Assembly: GCA_964602415.1 (NCBI GenBank)
Contig: CAZRQL010000002.1
Location: 1-64,000 of the forward strand
Direction of reading: 5' to 3'
Origin: CAZRQL01 sp964602415
GTDB taxonomy: Bacteria; Bacteroidota; Bacteroidia; Cytophagales; Flammeovirgaceae
Length of the DNA stretch: 64,000 nucleotides
A program made the position numbers and the translations under genes. The notes beneath the pieces were generated by a model. It had not been told where the DNA came from. It did no database searches and saw nothing but the letters and a program-made list of their open reading frames with translations. Positions within the stretch are counted from its first letter, which is position 1; every line of letters begins with the position of its first letter. Shown piece after piece: positions 24,948 to 34,545 of the stretch.

Positions 24948-25555
24948 CCTATGGTAAACGATCCAGTCAAAGCCACAGGAACGTCTTTACCTCCGGTGAT
25001 GTGTCCATAATAGTAGCGAACGTTCTCGGTTGATTTGTCGTTGGTGGTCAGATGGTATCCCAAACCGCCCTGAAATCCTATCGAAATTCTTTCGTGAATC
25101 ATTTTTTGTACACCCAAGCCAAGTGTAAACGCCAGTGATTGGATGCCCACTTTCTCTCTAACCGTTTGTGTAGCACCAGCAGGCTGAGGATCAATAGGCC
25201 TGTTGGCATTGAGGATAGAGTAGCTCAATACGGGGGTAAAATAAGTCCCGTGAAATACGCTTGCCCTTCCCCTTGGATCTGTACCAAAATCGCTGTTGAG
25301 CCAAAACCTTCCCCCTGCTTGAACAAACAAACCAGTTGGTGACTCGTCAGGATAAATTTTTGTGCCTACTCCTACCGCTCCTATCTTAGTGGCGATAGAG
25401 ATTTTGCCCGGAACGGCTCGCTCGTATCCAAAAGTCAGGTTGCCAGTGATGACAGAGGTGACGTCAAAAGTGATGTTATTTTTCATCACATTGGGGTCAT
25501 CGTACTGAGCCAAAACAAGTTGGGAAAAAAGCATTAATAACAATGTGTATCTCAT
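24932..25555 (-). CDS. Probable outer-membrane beta-barrel protein
   Basis: 207 aa with signal peptide MRYTLLLMLFSQLVLAQ. The mature part alternates hydrophobic and polar residues in glycine-rich strands (LTFGYERA, GLFVQAGGRFWL, LAFTLGLGVQKMI, ISIGFQGGLGYHL) and ends in an aromatic/Arg residue (FTIGYCFR), as small barrels do. No family name recognised. It starts 6 bases after the glycogen synthase stop. Confidence 0.65.
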   Translation of the reverse strand: MRYTLLLMLFSQLVLAQYDDPNVMKNNITFDVTSVITGNLTFGYERAVPGKISIATKIGAVGVGTKIYPDESPTGLFVQAGGRFWLNSDFGTDPRGRASVFHGTYFTPVLSYSILNANRPIDPQPAGATQTVREKVGIQSLAFTLGLGVQKMIHERISIGFQGGLGYHLTTNDKSTENVRYYYGHITGGKDVPVALTGSFTIGYCFR

Positions 25556-25561
25556 AAAAAA

Positions 25562-27445
25562 TTATTCTTCGATTATTGATTGCACGGCACCGATTCTTTC
25601 AAGAGCCATTTTGTAGGCTTTGGCATAATAAATAGCCAAAATATCCCAACCAAAAAATACCGATGCCGACTCGGTTTCATTGCGTTGGGCAATCCGTTGA
25701 CGGCGATTCTGTTTTAAAAATTGGTACATGATGTCGCAAAGTTGATTGGCGGCATCGTCAAAACTTTTGTACCTGCGTTTGATGACATAAATACCTTTCG
25801 AGTCGTGGTCTTCCATGGTCTGCTGTACATAGTCGCCAAAACCGGATAAGTCGCTCGTTATGGCGGGTATCCCGCTGGCTATGGCTTCCAGAGGCGTATA
25901 ACCCCAAGGTTCATAGTAACTTGGAAAAATTCCCAAATGACAACCTCTAATGAATTGGCCGTATTCCATACCAAAAAGAGGGTTGGTCATAGATATAAAA
26001 TCAGGATGATAGACGATTTTCACTTTGTCGTGGGCGTTGTTTACCAAGTTGGCGCGTCTGAGGAAATTAAGCACCTCATCCTTTTGGTCATCAACAAGAT
26101 TGTGTGTAACAATGGGAGGCAAGTGATGGGTTCTCCAAGACTGTATAGTGGTGCGGAGTCTGAGCTTGAGGTGTTCATCCACAAAATCGTTGAGGTTGGG
26201 CAGGCGGTTGTCGGTTGCTGTGGCGGCGGCATAAAAAAGACGCTCAGATACTTTTTTTGTGATGGCTTCGCAAGCATCCTGTATTTCCTCCATCATGGCA
26301 CGGGATTGCAACACAAAAGGATTGATGGAGTGAAAAGGCTGCTTGGTGATAAAAAACATCACCACCGTAACGTCCATGTTGGACTGACGCAAACGCCAGT
26401 TCAAGCGAGAAAGGGCTTCAAGCGTCAGGTCGTAGCCTTTATTTTGGTACTCGTAACGACCAGAAGTAAACAGCAATATGGTCTTGTCGAGGTTGAATGA
26501 GTAACTTTGGAAAAAGTGCCCCATCAAAAACTCATGTATTTTTGCACGGTTTTGGGCGTGAAGGTTTTGAAACTCGTGCAAGGCCTCAAAGCGCTCTATG
26601 TTGATGCCATTGGGCAAGATCACATCGGGGGTTCTTCCCAGCAGGTGCTCACATTCGCTGCCCGTTACCTCGCTCACCGTCGTAAACACGTGCGCACCGT
26701 GAGCGGCTGCCCTTTCTATTTTGGTTTCGGGCTCTATATTAAAATGTATTGCTTCTTTTTCCCAATTGTAAAAGGGAAGGTATTCATAAAAAAGCGGGTC
26801 GTTGGAAGCCAGGTACCTGCCCAATATAGTGGCGTGGGTGGTAAAGACGGTGGCGACGGGAAGTTGTAAGCGGCGAATCCCCGGCAGGGCTGTTGCAGCC
26901 ATCCACTCATGAAAATGCCCAATGACATTCTTATCGCCTTTGGTGGTTGAGAGTTTTTCAAAAAAGACCCTGACCATGTACCCATACATAACCACTTGGT
27001 TGAGCAGTGGGTGGTAATCGGGGCAAGGTATGGCATGGTGATCCCAAAGCTCAAACTTTATGGAATTGATACGTGAAGCGACACTTTTGAGATCAAATAA
27101 CACGACTTTGGGCTTTCCGGTGGTGAGCCAGTAGCCATAGTACACAGTCATACCCATCTCTCTCATCTGCAAAACTGCTTGTCCAAAGGGGTCTTCGTAG
27201 TCATCCGAAGGATCAAAAATAGCACTTACAGAGGGATGGACATAAGGCCCCAAGAGACAATAATTTGATTTCCAGTTTTCTACAATAGAAGGAGCCTTCG
27301 TTTTGATAACTGTATGAATACCGCCTACTTGGTTGCAGACTTCCCATGCTGCCTCTACTAAGAGTGTGTTTCGAATCTCATTTTTAGAGATGGTCCCCCT
27401 TACGTTTACTTTTCGCTTAATCTCAGATACCGAAGGCCGCTTCAT
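25562..27445 (-). CDS. Glycogen synthase, GT3 (eukaryote-type) family
   Basis: 627 aa. The N-terminus LLVEAAWEVCNQVGGIHTVIKTKA resembles yeast/animal glycogen synthase rather than bacterial GlgA (GT5). The retaining-glycosyltransferase E-x7-E motif is in YYEPWGYTPLEA. It adds glucose, from UDP-glucose in eukaryotic homologues, to glycogen; GT3 enzymes are also found in Bacteroidota. It lies behind the rpsU-dusB-NUDIX-regulator-PPIase run after a 96-base gap and is directly followed by the beta-barrel gene. Confidence 0.9.
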   Translation of the reverse strand: MKRPSVSEIKRKVNVRGTISKNEIRNTLLVEAAWEVCNQVGGIHTVIKTKAPSIVENWKSNYCLLGPYVHPSVSAIFDPSDDYEDPFGQAVLQMREMGMTVYYGYWLTTGKPKVVLFDLKSVASRINSIKFELWDHHAIPCPDYHPLLNQVVMYGYMVRVFFEKLSTTKGDKNVIGHFHEWMAATALPGIRRLQLPVATVFTTHATILGRYLASNDPLFYEYLPFYNWEKEAIHFNIEPETKIERAAAHGAHVFTTVSEVTGSECEHLLGRTPDVILPNGINIERFEALHEFQNLHAQNRAKIHEFLMGHFFQSYSFNLDKTILLFTSGRYEYQNKGYDLTLEALSRLNWRLRQSNMDVTVVMFFITKQPFHSINPFVLQSRAMMEEIQDACEAITKKVSERLFYAAATATDNRLPNLNDFVDEHLKLRLRTTIQSWRTHHLPPIVTHNLVDDQKDEVLNFLRRANLVNNAHDKVKIVYHPDFISMTNPLFGMEYGQFIRGCHLGIFPSYYEPWGYTPLEAIASGIPAITSDLSGFGDYVQQTMEDHDSKGIYVIKRRYKSFDDAANQLCDIMYQFLKQNRRQRIAQRNETESASVFFGWDILAIYYAKAYKMALERIGAVQSIIEE

Positions 27446-27541
27446 GGATTGCTACGTTATTGCCACAAGTTTAAGTAAAACGATATAATTTGCAAAAACT
27501 AAGTTGAGTTTTTTGTCTTGAAAGGGCGTATATTTTTACAG

Positions 27542-27982
27542 CTAAGAAGTTTCATTTCTAAAAAATCTGATATTCAAAATTTTATCTTTTTCGCGCAAAG
27601 CCAACATGGTTTCCATACCCTTGTTCAGTATCCCAAAAGGTGTGTGTTGGTTGTCAAATTGGCGGGCTTCGGTTCTATCAAGCACGATAAAAAACTGGGA
27701 ACTTACCAAATTGGGTCTGGTTTTGGCCATTGAGATAGACCCGTTGTCGTGTTTGCCACCCTGTTCGCAACCTATAAAATACCCCGCGTCTCCACTGCCG
27801 TCGTTGTTGGGACACCCTGTCTGTATCAAAACACCGCGCAGGTACTTAAAAAACTCTAAGTCGTTGTAAAAACCTTTGACAGCCAATGAGATAAAGTTTT
27901 TTACCGCAATAGGTGTTTTGTCTTCGAACAGCTCAAAAGTCATTGTGCCTTTGTTGGTCTCGATCTCAGCAAAAAGAGCCAT
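27542..27982 (-). CDS. Cyclophilin-type peptidyl-prolyl isomerase
   Basis: 146 aa. Cyclophilin core: TNKGTMTFELFEDKTPIAVKNFISLAVKGFY, GGKHDNGSISMAKTRPNLVSSQFFIVL, and TPFGILNKGMETM. No signal peptide, so cytoplasmic. Several canonical active-site residues appear altered (for example FKYLRGVLIQTGCP in place of FHRVIxxFMxQGGD), so activity may be weak. ATG at 27982 is preferred over TTG at 27988. It follows the response regulator by 11 bases. Confidence 0.88.
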   Translation of the reverse strand: MALFAEIETNKGTMTFELFEDKTPIAVKNFISLAVKGFYNDLEFFKYLRGVLIQTGCPNNDGSGDAGYFIGCEQGGKHDNGSISMAKTRPNLVSSQFFIVLDRTEARQFDNQHTPFGILNKGMETMLALREKDKILNIRFFRNETS

Positions 27983-27993
27983 AAGCAAAAAAA

Positions 27994-28728
27994 TTATGCC
28001 GTTTCTTTATTGGTGTCAGTAGAGGCGATTGCCAGCTTAAAACCTATCGCGTGGACGTTGATAATCTCAATTTCGGGGTCTTCTTTGAGGTATTTGCGGA
28101 GTCTGGAAATAAAAACATCAAGACTTCTGCCTTTGTAGTAGTCGTCGCTTCCCCATATCTCCATCAGTATAAGCTCTCTGCGTACCAATTGATTGGCATG
28201 GATATACAAAAACCTGAGCAACTCAGCCTCGCGGGTGGTAAGTTTGATTTCTTGCTCGCCAAAAGTCAATTTTTGAAATTTGAAGTCAAAAACATACTTG
28301 CCCAATGAGACGCGGTTGGGCAACGACTCTTCGAGTGAGGGTTTTTTGGGAAGGTTGTATTGTCTTTTCATCAATACTTCTACCCTGAGAGTCAACTCCT
28401 CAGGGTCAAAGGGCTTAGTCATATAGTCGTCTCCGCCTATTTTGAATGCCCTAATTTTGTCTTCGGAAAGGCTTTTGGCCGAAAGAAACAATATAGGTAT
28501 AAACTCATCTAAAGCCCTGATATCTTGGGCTAAAGTAAAGCCGTCTTTATGAGGCATAAAAATATCCAAAATACATAAGTCAAAATCTTGTTTTAAGAAC
28601 TCTTCATAGCCCGCTCTGCCGTCAAGGCAATGAACCACTTCGTAGTCCCTTATTACCAAGTACTTGCGTACTACTTTTGCCGTAAATTTATCATCTTCGA
28701 CTAACAAGATTTTTAGCTTTGGCTTCAT
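27994..28728 (-). CDS. OmpR-family response regulator
   Basis: 244 aa. Receiver domain with acidic pocket EDD (11-13), phospho-acceptor D55 in CILDIFMP and the conserved Lys in MTKPFD; then a C-terminal winged helix (LTTREAELLRFLYIHAN, YYKGRSLDVFISRLRKYLKED). No kinase gene is adjacent; the nearest is at 30701 on the other strand. Its ATG overlaps the NUDIX gene end by 4 bases. Confidence 0.92.
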   Translation of the reverse strand: MKPKLKILLVEDDKFTAKVVRKYLVIRDYEVVHCLDGRAGYEEFLKQDFDLCILDIFMPHKDGFTLAQDIRALDEFIPILFLSAKSLSEDKIRAFKIGGDDYMTKPFDPEELTLRVEVLMKRQYNLPKKPSLEESLPNRVSLGKYVFDFKFQKLTFGEQEIKLTTREAELLRFLYIHANQLVRRELILMEIWGSDDYYKGRSLDVFISRLRKYLKEDPEIEIINVHAIGFKLAIASTDTNKETA

Positions 28729-29315
28729 AAAATTTGGTTTGTATTAGTAAATTTCAAAAAAAACCATTGCAAAGCAATGATAATTTTTGCATCAACAAAT
28801 CTTAACATTTGCAAATTAAACAGGGATTCTTCAATATTTAAAAAAACTTTTTTAATATCTTCGTTTTCTTGCAACAAACCGCCTCCTTCTGAGGTCTTTT
28901 GGGATTCATTTACTTTCGCATAATACAGAAATATTTTCTCTGAACTGCCCCCCGGTGAAGGGTAAAATTCTCCGACTTTTTCCACTTCATTAACACAATA
29001 ACCTATTTCTTCTTCAATTTCCCTAATGATAGCCGCTTGGGGGTCTTCCGTTTGTGCCAATCCTCCGGCCACCAGTTCCATAATCCAGCCTTCGCCGCGC
29101 GTATAAGAAGGATAGCGGAATTGCTCAATAAAAATAAATTGCTGCTTTTCAGTGTGATGGACAAGAGCCGCCACAGAATCCCCCCTCTCAAAACTAAGCC
29201 TTCGCACCAAGGGGCTCATCCGAGAATCATACTGCTCAAAACTTAAATGAGCCTCCTGAATTTTGAAGAAATCATCAAAAATCAATTGTTGGCTTTTTAC
29301 TTCAACTTTCTTCAT
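28725..29315 (-). CDS. NUDIX hydrolase
   Basis: 196 aa. The NUDIX box is GLAQTEDPQAAIIREIEEEIG (residues about 91-111), preceded by QFRYPSYTRGEGWIMELVAG, a layout typical of ADP-ribose or GDP-mannose pyrophosphatases (NudF/NudK). The exact substrate is unknown. It overlaps dusB and the response regulator by 4 bases on each side, so it is translationally coupled to both. Confidence 0.88.
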   Translation of the reverse strand: MKKVEVKSQQLIFDDFFKIQEAHLSFEQYDSRMSPLVRRLSFERGDSVAALVHHTEKQQFIFIEQFRYPSYTRGEGWIMELVAGGLAQTEDPQAAIIREIEEEIGYCVNEVEKVGEFYPSPGGSSEKIFLYYAKVNESQKTSEGGGLLQENEDIKKVFLNIEESLFNLQMLRFVDAKIIIALQWFFLKFTNTNQIL

Positions 29316-30301
29316 GCTACTGTAAGTTGTGCTTCGAGTATTTGGTCGAATACGGACAAAATTTCTGCATAGGAATCTGTTTCTACTAATTTGGTTCTCA
29401 AAGATTTGAAATTGGAAATTCCCTTAAAATAAGTACTGTAATGCCGTCTCATTTCCAAGATACCCAGCTTTTCGCCTTTCCATCGAAGAGAAAAATCCAA
29501 GTGCTCTTTGCAAACTTCGACTCTTTGTTCGATGGTGGGAGGAGGCAACATCACTCCTGTTCTAAAGTAATGCTTGATTTCGTTGAATATCCAAGGGTAT
29601 CCAATCGAAGCCCTCCCAATCATAATGCCATCAATGCCATACCGTTGGCGGTACTCTAAGGCTTTCTGCGGGGAGTCTATGTCGCCATTGCCAAAAATAG
29701 GGATGTGAATGTCAGGGCAGTCTTTTACCTTGGCTATCCATTCCCAATTGGCTTGGCCTTTGTACATTTGGGCACGGGTTCTGCCGTGTATGGTAAGTGC
29801 TTGTATGCCTGCACCTTGCAATCTTTTGGCTACCTCTATGATCTTGATGGTGCTTTCGTCCCAGCCCAAGCGTGTTTTGACAGTAACGGGTATTTTGACT
29901 TGCTTCACTATTTGGGCTGTCATCTGCTCCATTTTGTCCACATCGAGCAAAATACCAGCACCTGCTCCTTTGCAAGCCACCTTGTGCACCGGGCAACCAT
30001 AATTGATGTCCAATATCTCAGGTCGAGCGGCTTCAGCAATAGCGGCGGCTTGACGCATAGAATCAATATTCTCGCCAAATATTTGTACGCCAATGGGACG
30101 CTCGTAGTCGTAAATGTCTAATTTTTGAACACTCTTTTGGGCATCCCTAATAAGACCCTCAGCGGAGATAAACTCCGTAAACATCAAATCAGCACCATTT
30201 TTTTTGCAAACGGCGCGAAAAGGCGGATCGCTTACATCCTCCATAGGTGCGAGCAAGAGTGGAAAATCACCCAAATCAATGCTTCCAATCTTAACCCCCA
30301 T
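29312..30301 (-). CDS. dusB: tRNA-dihydrouridine synthase
   Basis: 329 aa, FMN-dependent TIM barrel reducing uridines in tRNA D-loops. Motifs: LLAPMEDVSDPPFR, DINYGCPVHKVACKGAGAGIL with the catalytic Cys, VTVKTRLGW, TIHGRTRAQMYKGQANW, and GIMIGRASIGYPWIF. DusB-type. It begins 17 bases after the rpsU stop and overlaps the NUDIX gene by 4 bases. Confidence 0.95.
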   Translation of the reverse strand: MGVKIGSIDLGDFPLLLAPMEDVSDPPFRAVCKKNGADLMFTEFISAEGLIRDAQKSVQKLDIYDYERPIGVQIFGENIDSMRQAAAIAEAARPEILDINYGCPVHKVACKGAGAGILLDVDKMEQMTAQIVKQVKIPVTVKTRLGWDESTIKIIEVAKRLQGAGIQALTIHGRTRAQMYKGQANWEWIAKVKDCPDIHIPIFGNGDIDSPQKALEYRQRYGIDGIMIGRASIGYPWIFNEIKHYFRTGVMLPPPTIEQRVEVCKEHLDFSLRWKGEKLGILEMRRHYSTYFKGISNFKSLRTKLVETDSYAEILSVFDQILEAQLTVA

Positions 30302-30318
30302 AAGTTATGATAATGAGG

Positions 30319-30510
30319 TTATTCCCCTTGTTGTTGCATTTTATACTTGTAGTTGGAACGAATACGCGAATTGCGGCGCAATACAGAAGGTTTGTCAAAA
30401 TGGGCTTTCTCACGAACGCGACGCAGAACACCGGTCTGCTCATACTTCTTTTTGAAGCGTTTGAGGGCTTTGTCAATGGATTCGTTTTCTTTAATCCTTA
30501 CTACCAACAT
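30319..30510 (-). CDS. rpsU: 30S ribosomal protein S21
   Basis: 63 aa: VVRIKENESIDKALKRFKKKYEQTGVLRRVREKAHFDKPSVLRR is the S21 signature. It has a strong promoter upstream and heads a run of tightly packed genes (dusB, NUDIX, response regulator, PPIase). Confidence 0.96.
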   Translation of the reverse strand: MLVVRIKENESIDKALKRFKKKYEQTGVLRRVREKAHFDKPSVLRRNSRIRSNYKYKMQQQGE

Positions 30511-30542
30511 ATTAAATTGTTTAGATAAAAAATTTAGGACTG

Positions 30543-30571
30543 CAAAGTTAGTTATATCTTTGGTAAAACAA
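30543..30571 (-). promoter_or_regulatory. rpsU promoter
   Basis: On the minus strand TTG (complement of 30569-30571), 18 bases, TAACTTTG (complement of 30543-30550). The predicted start near 30536 gives a 5' leader of about 25 bases. A plus-strand TATCTTTG (30555-30562) overlaps it, possibly for the divergent sensor kinase gene. Confidence 0.55.
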
Positions 30572-30700
30572 TTCTTTTTAAAAAAATGGTTTCATTTCTG
30601 CTTATTAAATTGGAGAATGGAAAACTTAATTTACTTGCGTGTTGTGAATATATTAGTATCCCATCTGCTCTAAAATCAATCGAAGTTTGTCCGTAGTTTT

Positions 30701-31936
30701 ATGTTTGACTCCTCAATATACCGCAACAAAGAGCGCATCAAAATAGCCATAGTAGCAGGTGCAGGCATTTTGGCTTTTATTTCTTTGTTGTACACCAACT
30801 CATTGGTTAAACTATTAAAAGACAGGGAATTGCGGCAAATAGAGCTTTTTTCAAAGGCCCTGGCTTACGCGGCAAATCCCGATGATTCGGGTGAAGTGAG
30901 TTTTATATTTGATGAGATTATCCAACAAAACCACACCATCCCCACCATAGTTTGCTGGGAGGACCACGGCAAAATGATTCCCACCGACTCGCGCAATTTA
31001 AAAATACCAGAAGGCCTCAGCGAAGAGCAACGTAATGCATTTTTGATGCAGCAGGTTGAACAAATGCGCGAAGAGTACGAGCCCATCATACAAGATTTGG
31101 GGCAAGGGTTTAAACAATACATTTTCTTCAGCCACTCTGAGGTCATCACCAAATTGAGCTATTACACGTATATTCAGGTAGGTGGGGCGGCTGTGTTTGT
31201 GCTTTTTGTCTATTTGATTTTTAGCACTTCAAGGCGGGCAGAGCAAAACCGTATCTGGGTAGGACTGGCCAAAGAAACCGCGCATCAACTTGGCACTCCT
31301 ATATCCTCGCTGATAGCTTGGGCAGAGTACATAAAATCAGAAGAGGGCTACGACCCTGCCATTCCCGAAGGCATGATGCAAGATATAAAAAGATTGGAGA
31401 TGATAACTGCGCGGTTCTCAAGCATTGGGTCAGAGCCACAGCTCAAAAAAGAAGTCTTGTTCCCTCTTATTAAAGAGTCAATGAGCTACTTGCAGTCTCG
31501 TATCTCTCCCAAAATTGCTGTTGAAATCAAAAGCACGCTGCCGGAAGATTTTTGTGTAAAAATCAATAAGCCTCTTTTTGAGTGGGTAATAGAAAACCTG
31601 ACCAAAAATGCCGTTGATGCGATGAACGGAGTGGGAAAACTGAGCATTCTCATATCGCAAAAAAAGACAAAACAGATATATATTGATTTCACGGACACAG
31701 GCAAAGGCATCCCCAAAAATATTGTCAATCAAGTTTTTATGCCGGGTTTTACGACAAAAAAACGCGGTTGGGGTTTGGGATTGACGCTGGTGAAAAGGAT
31801 TGTGGAAAACTACCACAAAGGCAAAATATTTGTCAAATGGACAGAAAAAAACAAAGGCACTACCTTTAGGATAGTGCTGCCTGCCCAAACCAATCCCGAA
31901 ACTTTGCCCAAGCCTTCCTTAGCCTTGAGCAATTAG
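30701..31936 (+). CDS. Membrane sensor histidine kinase
   Basis: 411 aa. Two membrane segments (residues 14-32 and 158-176) flank a periplasmic region of about 125 residues with no named domain. The cytoplasmic part has the phospho-acceptor H195 in ETAHQLGTPISSL, N-box ENLTKNAVDAM, G1 box DTGKGIPK and G2 box GWGLGLTLVKRI. No HAMP domain is evident. No regulator gene is adjacent on this strand. The following genes on the plus strand are spaced closely from 33722 on. Confidence 0.9.
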   Translation: MFDSSIYRNKERIKIAIVAGAGILAFISLLYTNSLVKLLKDRELRQIELFSKALAYAANPDDSGEVSFIFDEIIQQNHTIPTIVCWEDHGKMIPTDSRNLKIPEGLSEEQRNAFLMQQVEQMREEYEPIIQDLGQGFKQYIFFSHSEVITKLSYYTYIQVGGAAVFVLFVYLIFSTSRRAEQNRIWVGLAKETAHQLGTPISSLIAWAEYIKSEEGYDPAIPEGMMQDIKRLEMITARFSSIGSEPQLKKEVLFPLIKESMSYLQSRISPKIAVEIKSTLPEDFCVKINKPLFEWVIENLTKNAVDAMNGVGKLSILISQKKTKQIYIDFTDTGKGIPKNIVNQVFMPGFTTKKRGWGLGLTLVKRIVENYHKGKIFVKWTEKNKGTTFRIVLPAQTNPETLPKPSLALSN

Positions 31937-32009
31937 CAACTTTAAGCAAAAGGTATTTTATTTGTGTCAAAACAGACAAACCGGATTCCACCGGCGCAAG
32001 CAGCAAACA

Positions 32010-33722
32010 ATGTCAGATAAAATAGCCATCTTCAGAGTAATAAAGATTGCCTTGTGGGCTTTGGCCTTGTGGTTTTTGCTTGATTTGGTCAACTATGTCT
32101 GGTTCAAACCTTTTACTCCGTCCAGTTTTTTTCAAAGAGCCTGGGTAGAATACGTACTGTACCACCCTGAGGCGGCAACCATGACCCAAACCAAAGATTG
32201 GCTGCTCCCTTCCACAGTCAACGCTGAGATATCTCAATTTGACAAAAAATTTGACAGCATCAACCAAAATCGAATCGCCAGATTTATCGAATTGCTCAAT
32301 ACCTACAGAACCAAAGAACTTACCGGCTTTGACAAAATTGCGGCTCATCATCTGCGGGATTTCCTCAACCAGACCTTTACCAGCAGTTCTCAAACCAACA
32401 TAGCCATTGACCCAATGACCGGGGATCACCTGGGCTTGCAGCAGTTTTTAGTTTTTTTCCACCTCATAGCCAACATGGACGAAGCAGTTGATTATGTAAA
32501 AAGAGTCAAAGGGTTTGCCTCTCGGGTTTACTTGATGGAAAACCGAATCCGACAAATGCAGCAAGAAGAAGTTTACTTACCCGATTTTTTTGTTCAGATG
32601 TTGGCAGAGCAATTGGAAAAACTATCTCAAGAACCTATTCATGAATCTATTATTTATCAAGATTTTGTGTCAAAACTCATGGCTCTCGCATGGGTCAATC
32701 CCCAAGCCCAAGAGGACGTAACCAAAGACTTGAAGTTTGAGTTGAAAAACAACCTCCAACCGGCTTTTGCCAAAGCCGCAGCGGCGGCAAGGGATTTTTT
32801 GGCGACACAATCTACCTCCAACCGAACTCAATCTGTCCCAACCCAAATCAACCAAGAGCGTGATGAAAACAAAATCTATGATGATTTGATGCTAATTTAT
32901 TCTTCAATTAGAGACCAGATCTACCAACTTGCCAAAGATTCATTTCAAACTTCAACGGAAAATATATGGGAAAAACTCGAGACAGTCCCCAAAGACATGG
33001 AAAACCAAATTGAGAAGAGCATCATAAGGCTCAAAAAACTTTCTCAAAACATGGGATTGGAAATAGAAATGCCCGCCATCAAATACCACTACAGCGACCA
33101 GCCTTTTGCTATGCGGGCTTTTTCTTATTTTGGTTATTGCTCTCAAACCCTATTGGTCAATGTCAAAAAACTTCCTCCTGAATGGAAAGGCTATTTGTAT
33201 GCAGAAGTTTTTCCGGGCAGACACCTGCAACACAGTCTGACTTTCAAAAACCCCAATTTGCCCACTTTTCTCAAATTTTATGGAAATTCTTCTTTTTCAG
33301 ATGCGTGGTCTTTTTTTGCCATGGACTTGGTTTACGACAGTCTGGGATCTGCACAAGAAAAACTTTCCGTTTTGAAAGTCAAACTTGAGCGCATCTTAGT
33401 GGGTATCTGTGATGTACGTATCCACCAAGGGTCTATACAGCCCGAACAAGCCGTTACTTTTTTGTGCGAAAAACTCAACTGGTCAGAAGAAAGAGCCCGG
33501 CTACAGGTCTGTGAAATTTTAGCCCACCCGGGTAAAAGAAGTTCATTTATTACCGGATACCGTTTGTTTAGGTTTTGGCACAATTTTATACTCTATGACC
33601 TCAAACTAAGTGTAGCTGAATTTGTCAAAGGTACCATCTCTCAAGGAAATTTGCATCTTGAACCCTCCTTCAACGAATGGATGGCCTACCGCTTTGAAGG
33701 CATTGCAATAGAAAACCAATAG
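32010..33722 (+). CDS. DUF885-family protein with degenerate zinc motif
   Basis: 570 aa with an N-terminal membrane anchor (residues 7-25). Fold and length suit DUF885, whose active members carry HExxPGHHxQ. Here the site reads AEVFPGRHLQ (residues 398-407): the first His is Ala and the second is Arg, while Glu, Pro, Gly, one His and Gln are kept. A zinc peptidase role is therefore doubtful. ATG at 32010 is preferred over an in-frame TTG/GTG-type start at 31962. The stop is 5 bases before lpxH. Confidence 0.7.
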   Translation: MSDKIAIFRVIKIALWALALWFLLDLVNYVWFKPFTPSSFFQRAWVEYVLYHPEAATMTQTKDWLLPSTVNAEISQFDKKFDSINQNRIARFIELLNTYRTKELTGFDKIAAHHLRDFLNQTFTSSSQTNIAIDPMTGDHLGLQQFLVFFHLIANMDEAVDYVKRVKGFASRVYLMENRIRQMQQEEVYLPDFFVQMLAEQLEKLSQEPIHESIIYQDFVSKLMALAWVNPQAQEDVTKDLKFELKNNLQPAFAKAAAAARDFLATQSTSNRTQSVPTQINQERDENKIYDDLMLIYSSIRDQIYQLAKDSFQTSTENIWEKLETVPKDMENQIEKSIIRLKKLSQNMGLEIEMPAIKYHYSDQPFAMRAFSYFGYCSQTLLVNVKKLPPEWKGYLYAEVFPGRHLQHSLTFKNPNLPTFLKFYGNSSFSDAWSFFAMDLVYDSLGSAQEKLSVLKVKLERILVGICDVRIHQGSIQPEQAVTFLCEKLNWSEERARLQVCEILAHPGKRSSFITGYRLFRFWHNFILYDLKLSVAEFVKGTISQGNLHLEPSFNEWMAYRFEGIAIENQ

Positions 33723-33727
33723 CAAAC

Positions 33728-34543
33728 ATGAGTTTTGAATTAGCATTGGAACTTGAAAAAGGCAAAAAAGCCTATTTTGCTTCAGACTTTCACTTGGGCA
33801 TACCTGACTACCCGGGCAGCCGCCTTCGCGAGTACGAACTTATTGCTTGGCTTGACCAAATTGCCGCAGACGCGCAGTATGTTTTTTTGATGGGGGATTT
33901 ATTTGATTTTTGGTTTGAATACCGCTATGTCGTACCCAAAGGATTTGTCAGATTTTTAGGCAAAATCGCCCAACTGAGCGACAAAGGCATTGAAATATTT
34001 TTTTTTGCCGGCAACCACGATATGTGGGTAAAGGACTACTTTGAGCAAGAACTGGGGATGAAGGTATATTTTGACCCCATTTCGGTCGAAATAGGCGATA
34101 CAAAGTTTCATATCGGGCATGGCGACGGGCTGGGACCGGGCGATGCTACCTATAAAATCATCAAAGTTTTTTTTCGCAGTGCTGTTTGTAGGTGGCTATT
34201 TGGGGCTTTGCATCCGGCTTGGGGCATTGGCTTGGCCAACTATTTTTCAAACCAAAGCAAACAAGCACATTTAAAAAAAGACAAAAACTCATTTGCCTAC
34301 AAAAACAACGAGAGCGAATGGCTTTGGCAGTACTGCCGTGGGGTAGAATCAAGCCGGCATCACGACTACTATATTTTTGGTCATCGCCATTTGTCTTTGG
34401 ATTTGGAGCTAAGCCCTAAGAGCCGCTACCTAAACTGCGGCGAGTGGATGCAAGCCAAAACCTATGTCTCTTTTGATGGGAAAAAGGCGGATTTGTTGGC
34501 TTTCAAGACAGACACTGTTGCGCAAATAAGCCCACAAACTTAA
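33728..34543 (+). CDS. lpxH: UDP-2,3-diacylglucosamine diphosphatase (LpxH-like)
   Basis: 271 aa metallophosphoesterase. Motifs for the dinuclear metal centre are SDFHLG, GDLFDFWFEY, GNHDMW, HGDGLG and FGHRH. GDLFDFWFEY, with its aromatic run, is typical of LpxH, which releases UMP from UDP-diacylglucosamine in lipid A synthesis. It lies 5 bases after the DUF885 gene and 2 bases before the phosphorylase. Confidence 0.88.
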   Translation: MSFELALELEKGKKAYFASDFHLGIPDYPGSRLREYELIAWLDQIAADAQYVFLMGDLFDFWFEYRYVVPKGFVRFLGKIAQLSDKGIEIFFFAGNHDMWVKDYFEQELGMKVYFDPISVEIGDTKFHIGHGDGLGPGDATYKIIKVFFRSAVCRWLFGALHPAWGIGLANYFSNQSKQAHLKKDKNSFAYKNNESEWLWQYCRGVESSRHHDYYIFGHRHLSLDLELSPKSRYLNCGEWMQAKTYVSFDGKKADLLAFKTDTVAQISPQT

Positions 34544-34545
34544 AT

